Part shown: piece after piece, positions 49,729-58,205 of the stretch
How positions within the stretch are numbered: position 1 is the first letter of the stretch
Layout: each line of letters begins with the position of its first letter
Assembly: GCF_039975415.1 (NCBI RefSeq)
Contig: NZ_JBDWHD010000013.1
Source: Ascidiaceihabitans sp039975415
GTDB taxonomy: Bacteria > Pseudomonadota > Alphaproteobacteria > Rhodobacterales > Rhodobacteraceae
Reading direction: 5' to 3' (one strand)
DNA: 64,000 nucleotides
Made by a program: the position numbers and the translations under genes
Notes under the pieces: generated by a model
What the model saw: the letters and a program-made list of their open reading frames with translations, nothing else
Told to the model about the DNA's origin: nothing
Database searches by the model: none

Positions 49729-52371
49729 ATGCCAGTTGTTGTTGTTGAATCGCCAGCTAAAGCCAAGACAATCAACAAGTATTTGGGTGACAACTATACT
49801 GTTTTAGCCTCTTACGGGCATGTGCGCGACCTGCCCCCGAAAGACGGATCTGTCGACACAGACAATGAATTCGACATGCTTTGGGAGATCGGCAGCGACA
49901 GCAAAAAACACGTCAAAGCAATTGCCGATGCGCTGAAAGACGACAACGAACTGATCCTTGCAACTGACCCTGACCGCGAAGGCGAAGCCATCAGCTGGCA
50001 CCTGCAAGAGGCGCTGACAAAGCGCAAATCCATCAAGAAGGACACACCTGTCAGCCGCGTGGTGTTCAACGCAATCACCAAGGCCGCTGTCACCGAAGCC
50101 ATGCAAAATCCGCGCGAAGTGGACATGCCTTTGGTTGAGGCCTATCTGGCCCGTCGTGCACTTGACTATCTTGTGGGGTTCAAGCTGTCGCCCGTTCTGT
50201 GGCGCAAACTGCCCGGCAGCCGGTCCGCTGGCCGCGTTCAATCGGTGTGCCTGCGCATCATCACAGAACGCGAAATGGAGATCGAGGCATTCCGTAACCG
50301 TGAATACTGGTCGGTCAAAGCGATCTTGTCGTCCCCCACGGGTCAAGAATACGAAGCCCGCCTGACGACGCTTGCCGGTAAAAAGCTGGACAAATACGAC
50401 ATCGAAAACCAGCAACAGGCCGAAATGGCCGAAGCTGCAATCACCAGCCGCGATCTGACCATTCAATCCGTCGAAGCCAAACCCGCGACGCGCAACCCGT
50501 CTGCCCCGTTCATGACATCGACATTGCAACAAGAAGCCAGCCGCAAGTTCGGCATGGGCGCGCGCCAATGCATGAGCAGCGCCCAACGTCTGTATGAAGC
50601 GGGCCACATCACCTACATGCGGACCGATGGCATCGACATGGCCCCCGAGGCCGTCACGATGGCCCGTGACGCAATCAAGGACCGCTTTGGCGGTGAATAC
50701 GTGCCTGCCCAGCCGCGCATGTACAAAAACAAAGCCAAGAACGCGCAAGAAGCCCACGAATGTATCCGCCCGACGGATATGACCAATGATGCGGCGTCTT
50801 TGAAGATCATGGATGCAGACCAGCGCAAACTATATGACCTGATCTGGAAGCGAACATTGGCATGCCAGATGGAATCGGCCCGTCTGGAACGCACCACAGT
50901 CGAAATCGGCAGCGCTGACGGCCAAGTCGGCCTGCGTGCCACAGGCCAGGTTATGCTGTTTGACGGTTTTCTGAAAGTCTATGAGGAAGGCCGTGATGAC
51001 GTTGTGGTCGATGACGACGACAAACGCCTGCCGCAACTTAACCAGAACGACAAAGCCGATAAAAAGTCGATCACACCGGAACAACACTTTACCCAGCCTC
51101 CGCCTCGCTACACCGAAGCGACGCTGGTCAAGCGGATGGAAGAACTGGGCATCGGTCGCCCATCGACCTACGCCAGCGTTGTGACGACGATTCAGGACCG
51201 CGATTATGTGCGCAAAGAAAAGAACCGCCTGATCCCCGAGGACAAAGGCCGTTTGGTGATTGCCTTCCTCGAAAACTACTTCCGTCGCTATGTGGGATAT
51301 GACTTTACCGCGTCGTTGGAAGAAGAACTGGATGACGTCAGCGCGGGCGATCGCAATTACAAAGACGTTTTAGGCTCATTCTGGCGCGATTTTTCTGCGG
51401 CCATCGCCGAAACCAGCGAATTGCGCATCACCGAAGTGCTCGAAAAGATCAACGAAGTGCTTGAACCGCATTTGTTTCCTGTCACCGAAGAGGGCGGCGA
51501 TCCGCGTTTGTGCCCCAACTGTGAAAAAGGCCGCCTCAGCATGCGCACCGCCCGCTCTGGCGGTGCTTTCATTGGCTGTTCCAACTATCCGGAATGCCGA
51601 TATACCCGCGCCTTCGGCCCTCCCGGCGCTGAAGACACCGGTGGCATCCCGCCTGAAGGCAAACATCTGGGCGACGACGACGGCGACAAGATTTATGCTT
51701 TCAAAGGACGCTTCGGGCCTTATGTACAGCGCGGCGAAGTCACGGACGACAATAAGAAACCGCCCCGTCAGTCGATCCCAAAAGATTGGCCGCCTGCCGA
51801 TGTGGACCTAAGCCAAGCGCTGATGTTGCTGTCACTGCCCCGCGAAATCGGACCGCATCCGGAAGACGGCGTGATGGTTTGGGCCAATATCGGACGTTAT
51901 GGTCCCTATCTGAAACACGCTGCCAGCACATCGGAACGCGGTGGCACAAACGCCAACTTGGAAGGCATAGACGAAGTCTGGACAGTTGGTATGAACCGCG
52001 CCGTCCAGCTTTTGGCCGAAAAAGTAGCATCCCGTGGTGGGCGCGGCGTGGCCGCAAAACCGATCCGCGAAATGGGCGAACACCCCGATCAGGGCGGCAA
52101 CGTCGCCATCATGAGCGGTAAATACGGGCCTTATGTGAAGTGGGAAAAGATCAACGCCACGATCCCCAAGGAAATCGAACCCGAAGACCTAAGCATGGAT
52201 CAAGCTGTGCAACTTTTGGATGAAAAGGCTGCCAAAAAAGGCACCGGACGCCGGAAAACAGCGGCGAAAAAGCCAACAAAAGCAGCGGCCGCCAAGAAAA
52301 CCACAGCCAAAAAGCCAGCTGCCAAGAAAAAGCCCGCCGCCAAAAAGAAGCCAGCCGCGAAAAAGGATTGA
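49729..52371 (+). CDS. topA: DNA topoisomerase I
   Basis: It relaxes negative supercoils by cutting one strand. The 880-residue protein has the TOPRIM domain at the start (VVVESPAKAKTINKYLG, then TDPDREGEAISWHL with the acidic metal ligands) and the catalytic Tyr296 in HITYMRTDGIDM. One C-terminal zinc finger follows (CPNCEKGRLS with GCSNYPECRY), then three to four TopoI C-terminal repeats. The tail after about 840 is a Lys/Ala-rich tract of AAKK and PAAKK units. Such tails are common in alphaproteobacterial TopA and help DNA binding. Confidence 0.97.
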   Translation: MPVVVVESPAKAKTINKYLGDNYTVLASYGHVRDLPPKDGSVDTDNEFDMLWEIGSDSKKHVKAIADALKDDNELILATDPDREGEAISWHLQEALTKRKSIKKDTPVSRVVFNAITKAAVTEAMQNPREVDMPLVEAYLARRALDYLVGFKLSPVLWRKLPGSRSAGRVQSVCLRIITEREMEIEAFRNREYWSVKAILSSPTGQEYEARLTTLAGKKLDKYDIENQQQAEMAEAAITSRDLTIQSVEAKPATRNPSAPFMTSTLQQEASRKFGMGARQCMSSAQRLYEAGHITYMRTDGIDMAPEAVTMARDAIKDRFGGEYVPAQPRMYKNKAKNAQEAHECIRPTDMTNDAASLKIMDADQRKLYDLIWKRTLACQMESARLERTTVEIGSADGQVGLRATGQVMLFDGFLKVYEEGRDDVVVDDDDKRLPQLNQNDKADKKSITPEQHFTQPPPRYTEATLVKRMEELGIGRPSTYASVVTTIQDRDYVRKEKNRLIPEDKGRLVIAFLENYFRRYVGYDFTASLEEELDDVSAGDRNYKDVLGSFWRDFSAAIAETSELRITEVLEKINEVLEPHLFPVTEEGGDPRLCPNCEKGRLSMRTARSGGAFIGCSNYPECRYTRAFGPPGAEDTGGIPPEGKHLGDDDGDKIYAFKGRFGPYVQRGEVTDDNKKPPRQSIPKDWPPADVDLSQALMLLSLPREIGPHPEDGVMVWANIGRYGPYLKHAASTSERGGTNANLEGIDEVWTVGMNRAVQLLAEKVASRGGRGVAAKPIREMGEHPDQGGNVAIMSGKYGPYVKWEKINATIPKEIEPEDLSMDQAVQLLDEKAAKKGTGRRKTAAKKPTKAAAAKKTTAKKPAAKKKPAAKKKPAAKKD

Positions 52372-52427
52372 TCTGATCCTGCCATGGGCGCTTGCACTAT
52401 AACGCATGCGCCCATGTGCGAAAATCC

Positions 52428-52455
52428 GCCGTTTTTAGCAGAAAAACGGCCTTTT
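52428..52455 (+). terminator. rho-independent terminator of topA
   Basis: GCCGTTTTT (52428-52436) pairs with AAAAACGGC (52442-52450) and is followed by CTTTT. A second dyad, CATGGGCGC (52383-52391) with GCGCCCATG (52408-52416), lies just before it. Confidence 0.8.
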
Positions 52456-52477
52456 CCCCTCGTTTCTCAACCAGGTG

Positions 52478-52528
52478 ACACAATTCTGGACATGTAAATT
52501 GACAGAATTCGTGTGCAACGGCATACAT
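52478..52528 (+). promoter_or_regulatory. possible promoter with overlapping imperfect dyad, upstream of the LOV gene
   Basis: TTGACA at 52499-52504 could be a -35 element, with a poor -10 (CATACA or ATACAT) 17-18 bases on. An imperfect dyad, ACACAATTCTG (52478-52488) and CAGAATTCGTGT (52503-52514, one extra base), overlaps the -35 and could bind a regulator. The start of the LOV gene is about 240 bases away, giving a long leader. Confidence 0.35.
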
Positions 52529-52637
52529 ATATTAGCTGGTTAGAATACCCGGGGAAGTTGTGGCCAGCCCTACCCCCAAAAGAAACATCACGAACTATAC
52601 GCATCAGCCAATGCGTAATGGAAGCCAAGGAAACAGT

Positions 52638-52775
52638 ATGAGAACGGGCTATGGGTTTGCATCCAAGGCTTTAGAAATCAAAGCGTTTAGCGCTGAGGTT
52701 GCTTGCTGTGCCCATCCGTTTTTCTTGCGCGCGTTCCATGGTTTAATGACACGGGGAAAACACCGCTATGCATGA
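52638..52775 (+). CDS. possible small leader peptide overlapping the LOV gene start
   Basis: AAGGAAAC precedes an ATG opening a 45-residue frame (starting MRTGYGFASKALEIK) whose stop overlaps the LOV-gene ATG by eight bases. A GTG at 52560 extends the same frame to 71 residues. The overlap would allow translational coupling. Composition gives no family hint, and it may simply be an open frame in the 396-base gap between topA and the LOV gene. The rest of that gap holds only the terminator and promoter-like elements listed separately. Confidence 0.3.
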   Translation: MRTGYGFASKALEIKAFSAEVACCAHPFFLRAFHGLMTRGKHRYA

Positions 52776-53808
52776 CACCATTGAAACCCACTTTACCGAA
52801 GATGAGCTGTTTCATAGTTTTGCGGGTGCGCAAGTGGCTATGATCATCACGAATCCCAACCTAGATGATAACCCGATTGTGTATGTAAATCAGGCGTTTA
52901 CCGCCATGACCGGATACAAGCGCAGCGCAATAATCGGTCAGAACTGTCGTTTTCTGCAGGGTGAAAACACCCGCAAAAGCGACGTGGACCAATTGCGACA
53001 ATGCATCGAAACAAACACAAGCGTTTCTGTTGATATCCTCAATTACCGCTCAAACGGCGAACCTTTTACGAACCGATTGGTTGTGGCCCCCATCCATGAT
53101 GCACAGGGACGCGTGCAGTTTTTTATGGGCATCCAGAAAGAACTAAGCCCACAAGACGTGTCGTCCTCAGCCAACGAAACCGACGATCGGCTGGTGGAAA
53201 TCCAGAACCGCGTTCGGTCCGATCTGTCGATGATCATCAACATGATCCGGCAACAATCCTCCCAAGACAGCTCTGTTCCTGAAGATTTCGCGGCCCTGTC
53301 ACGCCGTGTTGAGACGTTGCAAGTACTGTATGGTGAAATGAAGCTGGCCGATGCCAATTCCAACCGTGATGGCATTCAGCTTGGAAACTTTTTGTCGCGC
53401 CTCATCGTCGCCATCGCCCATGTTCAAGGGCGGCCAGGTGTGCGCATGAACATGCAGCTGGAATCTCTTGTTCTGCCGATTGAAACCGCAGCACGGGTGG
53501 GTCTTGTGGTGTCCGAGCTGCTGACCAATGCCTTTCAACACGCATTTGAGCGCCTGGATCAAGGTATGATCGAAGTGCGCATGTCCAGCCTGTCGGGTGG
53601 CGGGGTGCGACTGACGATCTCTGATGATGGTGTTGGCATTCCCACCGACATGGCATGGCCAGATCCTGCGAATGTTGGTGGTCGCATCGTAAACGGTCTG
53701 ATCGAAGGCTTGGAAGGCACCTTGCATTTGGGACGCGGCGCGGCGGGCAGCTTTGTTACGATAGATGTGCCAGCAGGTGGCGACATGTCGGATCAATGCC
53801 TGTCCTAA
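52768..53808 (+). CDS. LOV-domain photoreceptor with histidine-kinase-like output domain
   Basis: A 346-residue blue-light sensor candidate. Residues about 15-125 form a LOV (PAS) domain with the flavin-adduct motif GQNCRFLQG; Cys60 would bond FMN. Residues about 140-335 resemble the HisKA_2/HWE-type kinase region: EIQNRVRSDLSMIINMI, then N-box VVSELLTNAFQHAF and the ATP-lid motifs LTISDDGVGIP and GRGAAGSFVTIDVP. In family members the first motif reads E-x-x-H-R-V-x-N-x-L. Here the phosphoacceptor position is Asn147 (QNR), so autophosphorylation may be lost or moved. No response regulator is adjacent. Confidence 0.88.
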   Translation: MHDTIETHFTEDELFHSFAGAQVAMIITNPNLDDNPIVYVNQAFTAMTGYKRSAIIGQNCRFLQGENTRKSDVDQLRQCIETNTSVSVDILNYRSNGEPFTNRLVVAPIHDAQGRVQFFMGIQKELSPQDVSSSANETDDRLVEIQNRVRSDLSMIINMIRQQSSQDSSVPEDFAALSRRVETLQVLYGEMKLADANSNRDGIQLGNFLSRLIVAIAHVQGRPGVRMNMQLESLVLPIETAARVGLVVSELLTNAFQHAFERLDQGMIEVRMSSLSGGGVRLTISDDGVGIPTDMAWPDPANVGGRIVNGLIEGLEGTLHLGRGAAGSFVTIDVPAGGDMSDQCLS

Positions 53809-53825
53809 TATCTGATGGCTGCCGA

Positions 53826-54641
53826 TTACTTGGCGTTTAGTGCTGCAAAGACGCATCCATCCGTAACCAGTTCCGGTGGCGTCAAACACAAGCCCCGCGC
53901 CACCTGAAAGGCTGCAAGCACTTTGGGAACGTAATCGCGGGTTTCCGCAAATGGCGGAACACCACCGTGTTTGCGTACATTGCCTTCGCCCGCATTATAT
54001 CCCGCAAGCACAAGAATAGGGTCCCGTTCGAATTCCTGCATCAACCAGTTCAGGTATTTTACACCACCCAGAATATTGGCGCCGGGTTGAAAGCTGTCCG
54101 TGACCCCGAACCGCGCGGCCGTGTCCGGCATCAATTGCATCAAACCCTGCGCCCCTGCCCCGCTTTCGGCGTCTGGGTCACCCGCTGATTCAACCGTCAT
54201 GACAGCAAGAACCAAAGCAGGCGACACGTCTGTGTCTATGGTGGATTTCAAAATATCAACGCCGCGCGCCTGCGCGATGGTCTGCATCTGCTGCAACCGT
54301 GGACTGGGCACCGTGCCATTTGCAGCCAAAGTGCGCATTGCAACGTCCAGACGCCCCGGGCCGGTTTTTGCGGCATCTGGTGATACTTTGTCCCAGAACC
54401 ATGCATAAGACCCTGTGGGTACAGAAACCGCACCAGACGGTGTGACCGTCGCCGATGCTGCAGGGGCCTTGGGGGCTTGAGCCGCGGGATCGATTTGAAT
54501 CGTTATCCGCTTTGCACCCGATTTTGGTGGTTTTACACGTTTTGCAGAGAATTCGGGAAAGGGTTTCGGGGTATCCGCCACGCAAAACGACGCAACACAG
54601 GCCAAGGCCAACGCTGAAATGGCAATTTTTGAGTTTTTCAT
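53826..54641 (-). CDS. lytic transglycosylase (SLT domain)
   Basis: A 271-residue periplasmic peptidoglycan-cleaving enzyme. Signal peptide MKNSKIAISALALACVASFCVA is followed by a Pro/Ala-rich linker, then the SLT fold from about 130: ALVLAVMTVESAGDPDAES with the catalytic Glu in TVES, GAQGLMQLMPDTAARFG and VLAGYNAGEGNV. The start at 54641 fits the signal peptide. It is divergent from the tad pilus genes. Such enzymes often open the wall for secretion or pilus machines, which would fit, but a general role is equally likely. Confidence 0.92.
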   Translation of the reverse strand: MKNSKIAISALALACVASFCVADTPKPFPEFSAKRVKPPKSGAKRITIQIDPAAQAPKAPAASATVTPSGAVSVPTGSYAWFWDKVSPDAAKTGPGRLDVAMRTLAANGTVPSPRLQQMQTIAQARGVDILKSTIDTDVSPALVLAVMTVESAGDPDAESGAGAQGLMQLMPDTAARFGVTDSFQPGANILGGVKYLNWLMQEFERDPILVLAGYNAGEGNVRKHGGVPPFAETRDYVPKVLAAFQVARGLCLTPPELVTDGCVFAALNAK

Positions 54642-55003
54642 GCCTGCTCGACACCGATTTTTTATATTTCTAGACAAAGTATCTCAGAAAATCGGCCCAA
54701 AAACCAGCCAATCGGGACAAGATCATGGCGAAACCGCCACATTTGAAGGTGTTAACGAGCTGTAAATCGATTAATGGAATTTAATTCATTATTTTTCCCA
54801 TTACTTATCAGCAAGTTACAAGAAAATCACCAAGTCCCTCGGTAGAAAATGCAAAAGCCATATTTGCCGCCAAATTCATGCCCCATTCAAAGTGCAAAAC
54901 ATGTTCATACCAAGTCGGACAGGTTCAAATGAGAGAACGAGCCGCTACGGACGACAAGGTTGAAACTGAAAAAAACACACTGATCCTTTGGAGGGACACT
55001 ACC
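54642..55003 (+). promoter_or_regulatory. upstream region of the flp pilin gene with CtrA-like sites
   Basis: This 362-base gap has no convincing gene. It is A/T-rich between 54750 and 54830. TTAA-N7-TAAA (54752-54766) and TTAA-N6-TTAA (54771-54784) resemble the CtrA recognition pattern TTAA-N7-TTAA, each with one deviation. CtrA controls pilin genes in Caulobacter, so control of this locus by CtrA is plausible but unproven. Confidence 0.35.
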
Positions 55004-55186
55004 ATGATGAAATTTATCAAAAACTTCCGTAAAGACGAAAACGGCGCCGTAACAGTTGACTGGGTTGTTTTGACAGCCGCCGTTGTTGGCCTGGCCGTTG
55101 CAGCTTACTCTTCCATCGAAGGCGGCGCGTCTGAGCTGACAGCAGACACAGACACATTCTTGGGCAAGCAAGACCCTAACCTGTAA
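55004..55186 (+). CDS. Flp-type pilin, copy 1
   Basis: A 60-residue prepilin preceded by GGAGGG. The leader MMKFIKNFRKDENG ends in Gly14, the prepilin peptidase site. The mature 46-residue pilin starts AVTVDWVVLTAAVVGLAVAAY, a hydrophobic assembly helix, with Asp at +5 where most Flp pilins have Glu. The tail is acidic (ELTADTDTF). A strong hairpin terminator 26 bases after the stop would keep most transcripts short and the pilin abundant. An in-frame extension upstream to 54878 is not used. Confidence 0.88.
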   Translation: MMKFIKNFRKDENGAVTVDWVVLTAAVVGLAVAAYSSIEGGASELTADTDTFLGKQDPNL

Positions 55187-55212
55187 GGTTAGCCCAATTT
55201 GAACGAGTGCGA

Positions 55213-55244
55213 GGCCGCATCCAGGATGCTGGATGCGGCCTTTT
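55213..55244 (+). terminator. terminator between the two pilin genes
   Basis: GGCCGCATCCAG (55213-55224) pairs perfectly with CTGGATGCGGCC (55229-55240) around GATG, followed by TTTT. It ends most transcripts after the first pilin. Confidence 0.88.
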
Positions 55245-55288
55245 GCTTCTCACCACACAAAAGTATTTGAACCGGCGAGGGTCAAAAA

Positions 55289-55465
55289 ATGTTAAAATTT
55301 TTTAAATCATTTTTGAAAGACGAGGACGGTGCCATCACCGTTGACTGGCTCGTTTTGACTGCTGTGATTGCCGGTGGCGGCCTGCTCCTGACCGGGTTTT
55401 TAATAGACGCTGTTCTGGCTCTTGCCGCTCAGATCGTGGCGTTTCTGGCCGAATGGAAACCTTAA
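55289..55465 (+). CDS. Flp-type pilin-like protein, copy 2
   Basis: A 58-residue frame preceded by GAGGG. The leader MLKFFKSFLKDEDG mirrors copy 1 and ends at Gly14. The mature part starts AITVDWLVLTAVIAGGGLLL, again with Asp at +5, then continues hydrophobic (VLALAAQIVAFLAEWKP) where copy 1 is acidic. The shared leader and helix show that the two are paralogues. The different tail suggests a minor pilin or tip role. It is easily missed because of its length. Confidence 0.82.
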   Translation: MLKFFKSFLKDEDGAITVDWLVLTAVIAGGGLLLTGFLIDAVLALAAQIVAFLAEWKP

Positions 55466-55712
55466 GGCCTCCACACAAAATGCTTTGATTGCGCCACGTT
55501 CGTTCGTTGGCGCTTTTTGGCCGTTTGGCCCCCTATCTTTTGGCTGTTAGGCCCCAGTGTTGCACGTGTTTGCGTATCAACTGCGGACACAAGAGACGTC
55601 GCACAACCGTCACGGCCCTACCCTATTTCAACCACAATTGCGTGGCATTGATAAAAGGGACAAAAAAAAACCGAGGGCACCAAACGCCCTGACAGTTATA
55701 TGAGGTGATAAA
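55466..55712 (+). other. gap between pilin 2 and cpaB, with a likely terminator
   Basis: No credible gene is seen in these 247 bases. The only open frame starts at TTG and lacks pilus features. A hairpin GCGCCACG (55491-55498) with CGTTGGCGC (55505-55513, one bulge) is followed by TTTTT and probably ends the pilin 2 transcript. The prepilin peptidase gene cpaA, often found here, is absent from this gap. Confidence 0.6.
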
Positions 55713-56570
55713 ATGCGTATGGTATTTGGGCTTGTTCTTCTGGTGGGTGTCGCACTCGCAGGTGGGGCTGTTTACATGGCCAAAAACTATATCGGAGCAT
55801 ACCAGAACGAGCTGGCGCGCGAACGCGCAGCCCGTGCAAAGATTGTTCCCACCGTAGACGTGTATGTCGCAGATCGCGCACTCAAATACGGTGAAGAGAT
55901 CACCACGGAAGATGTCCGGATGGTGGCTTGGCCCGAAAATGCCATCCCCGAAGGCACATTCCTGGACGACGGCACACTGTTTCCAGAAGGCAAAGACGAA
56001 AAACGCGTTGTTTTGCGCGCCATGGAAAAAGACGAGGCCGTGATGGCCATCAAAGTTACACTTCCGGGCGAAGAAGCTGGCCTGACGTCAAGGTTGGAAC
56101 GCGGTATGCGTGCCTTTGCTTTGCGTGTTGACGTGGCATCTGGCGTGTCCGGCTTCTTGCGCCCCGGTGACCGGGTCGACGTCTACTGGACAGGTCAGGT
56201 TGTCACCGATGGTGGCCGTGACCGCTCTGAAATCACAAAACTGATCGAACCGGGCATCAAATTGATCGCCATTGACCAAAGCGCCACAGGCGATTTGGAG
56301 GGAGCTGTCATTGCACGCACGGTAACTGTCGCCTTGCGCCCCAATCAGGTCGCCGCATTGGCACAGGCCCAATCGACAGGATCGTTGTCCCTGTCTTTGG
56401 TCGGCGCTGACGACGACACCGTTGCGGGCGAGATCGAAGTAAACCAACAGTCTTTGTTGGGTTTGGCGACAGAAACCGTCAAGGTCCAAGCCAAAAAGGA
56501 AGAAGTCTGCACCATCCGCACCCGCCGTGGCGCAGAGGTTCTGGAAATCCCGATCCCTTGCACAAACTAA
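55713..56570 (+). CDS. cpaB: Flp pilus assembly protein CpaB/RcpC
   Basis: A 285-residue periplasmic protein with an N-terminal membrane anchor (VFGLVLLVGVALAGGAVYM). An SAF domain follows (VDVYVADRALKYGEEITTEDVRMVAWPENAIPEG, in pieces) and then the RcpC region (GMRAFALRVDVASGVSGFLRPGDRVDVYWTG, in pieces). It works with the secretin at the outer membrane. A strong terminator follows it, separating it from cpaC. Confidence 0.94.
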   Translation: MRMVFGLVLLVGVALAGGAVYMAKNYIGAYQNELARERAARAKIVPTVDVYVADRALKYGEEITTEDVRMVAWPENAIPEGTFLDDGTLFPEGKDEKRVVLRAMEKDEAVMAIKVTLPGEEAGLTSRLERGMRAFALRVDVASGVSGFLRPGDRVDVYWTGQVVTDGGRDRSEITKLIEPGIKLIAIDQSATGDLEGAVIARTVTVALRPNQVAALAQAQSTGSLSLSLVGADDDTVAGEIEVNQQSLLGLATETVKVQAKKEEVCTIRTRRGAEVLEIPIPCTN

Positions 56571-56588
56571 GCAATATCAACCGGTTGA

Positions 56589-56616
56589 AAGGCGCTGCAT
56601 CCCCGCAGCGCCTTTT
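56589..56616 (+). terminator. terminator between cpaB and cpaC
   Basis: GGCGCTGC (56591-56598) pairs with GCAGCGCC (56605-56612) across ATCCCC, flanked by AA and TTTT. A separate promoter for cpaC is therefore likely in the 140 bases that follow. Confidence 0.85.
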
Positions 56617-56761
56617 GTCTTTTGGGGCTGTTGCCCTTTATCCACATACACAAACACCATCAACCCATTGATTCTTGCAAAAAAAACTGAATTGACGCAT
56701 GGTGATCCAAACGTGGGCAAAAAGACCCAATATTGAGGCGTGATCACAAAAGGCAGGTCAC

Positions 56762-58201
56762 ATGAAAATTGACAGATTTCTAAAAGCAGCCCTTCTGGGG
56801 CTGGCTGTAAGTGCATCGCCTGTTGCGATGATGTTCGCCACGGATGCGGCGGCCAACAACTTGCGTGTGGTTAAACAAGGCACCTCGCGGACGCTGGATG
56901 TGCCGATGAACCGCGCTGTTGTGGTCGAAAGCGACGTCCCTTTCGCGGAACTGAGCATCGCAAACCCCGGTATCGCGGATATTTCGTCCCTGTCGGATCG
57001 TACAATTTATGTTTTGGGCAAAGCGCCTGGCCTGACCACGCTGACCCTTTTGGATGCAGCCGGCAAGCTGATCACCAACGTCGATGTGCGTGTCGCAGCC
57101 GATGTATCCGAATTCAAAGAACGCCTGCGTCAAATTCTGCCCGGCGAAAAAATTGAGGTGCGCACAGCAAACGATGGGATCGTTTTGTCTGGCATCGTGT
57201 CCAGCTCTGCCCGTTTGCAACGCGCGCTTGATTTGGCCGAACGCTACGCGCCGGACCGCGTTTCCAACCTTATGAGCGTCGGAGGCATTCAACAGGTCAT
57301 GTTGAAAGTCCGTTTTGCCGAAATGCAGCGCTCTGTGTCAAAGTCCTTGTCGTCTTCCTTGGCTTTGAACGGATCTGTTCTGGGCAATAGCGTGGGCGTC
57401 AACGGCGGATCAGGCACATTGAATTCCTCGGGCGGTGTCGGCACCGCGCTGGGTGGCAGTGTTCCATCGGTGAACGAAAACGCAGGCGCATTGCTGTTCG
57501 GGTTCAGCGCAGGCAACACGCAAGTGGGTCTGCTGCTTGAGGCCCTGGAAACCAAAGGTGTTGTGCGCACCTTGGCAGAACCAAATCTGGTGGCGTTGTC
57601 AGGGCAAGAAGCCAAATTTCTGGCCGGTGGTGAATACCCCGTCCCTGTCAGCCAAGACAACGGCGCCATCACAGTTGAATTCAAACCTTTCGGGATTGAA
57701 TTGAACTTTATTCCCCGCGTCGTCGACAAAGACTTGATCAATTTGGAACTGGAAGCCGCGGTGTCAGCTATCGACCCCACAAACGGGTTTTCGGTCAACG
57801 GCTTTGAAATCGACGCCTTTTCGCGCCGCGAAACCTCGACCACGGTCGAGATGCGCGACGGCGAAAGCTTTGCGATTGCAGGTTTGCTGCAAGACGACTT
57901 CACCGACGACAATTCGCAACTGCCATGGCTTGGCGATGTGCCGGTCTTGGGCGCTTTGTTCCGCTCCGCCAGCTACCAACGGCAGCAGACGGAACTGGTA
58001 ATCATCATCACAGCGCATTTGGTGTCGCCCACACGTGGAGAAGCTTTGTCTTTGCCCACCGACCGGATCAAACCACCCACCGAAAAAGATCTGTTTTTGT
58101 ACGGCCGCACAGCTGCGGGCACCCGCACCCCCAAGAAAGGGGCCGCTGGCGAGGTTGCCAAACAGGACTTCTCCGGGTCATATGGCTATGTACTGGATTA
58201 A
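56762..58201 (+). CDS. cpaC: Flp pilus outer-membrane secretin CpaC/RcpA
   Basis: A 479-residue secretin forming the outer-membrane pore of the pilus. It has a signal peptide (to about residue 32), a pilus N-terminal domain (GTSRTLDVPMNRAVVVESDVPFAELSIANPGIADI, in pieces), a BON-like segment and a C-terminal secretin domain. That domain includes VRTLAEPNLVALSGQEAKFLAGGEYPVPV (in pieces) and LPWLGDVPVLGALFRS, the family signature. Two Gly/Ser-rich loops (about 210-245) are the likely gate region. It is complete. Confidence 0.95.
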   Translation: MKIDRFLKAALLGLAVSASPVAMMFATDAAANNLRVVKQGTSRTLDVPMNRAVVVESDVPFAELSIANPGIADISSLSDRTIYVLGKAPGLTTLTLLDAAGKLITNVDVRVAADVSEFKERLRQILPGEKIEVRTANDGIVLSGIVSSSARLQRALDLAERYAPDRVSNLMSVGGIQQVMLKVRFAEMQRSVSKSLSSSLALNGSVLGNSVGVNGGSGTLNSSGGVGTALGGSVPSVNENAGALLFGFSAGNTQVGLLLEALETKGVVRTLAEPNLVALSGQEAKFLAGGEYPVPVSQDNGAITVEFKPFGIELNFIPRVVDKDLINLELEAAVSAIDPTNGFSVNGFEIDAFSRRETSTTVEMRDGESFAIAGLLQDDFTDDNSQLPWLGDVPVLGALFRSASYQRQQTELVIIITAHLVSPTRGEALSLPTDRIKPPTEKDLFLYGRTAAGTRTPKKGAAGEVAKQDFSGSYGYVLD

Positions 58202-58205
58202 TATC

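Noticed and set aside
49804..50757. 317-residue open frame antisense to topA
   Set aside because: It lies fully inside topA, whose protein is unmistakable. High-G+C genes often leave long open antisense frames.
55489..55692. 67-codon frame between pilin 2 and cpaB
   Set aside because: It starts at TTG inside a terminator hairpin, has no ribosome-binding site and does not resemble cpaA or any pilus part.
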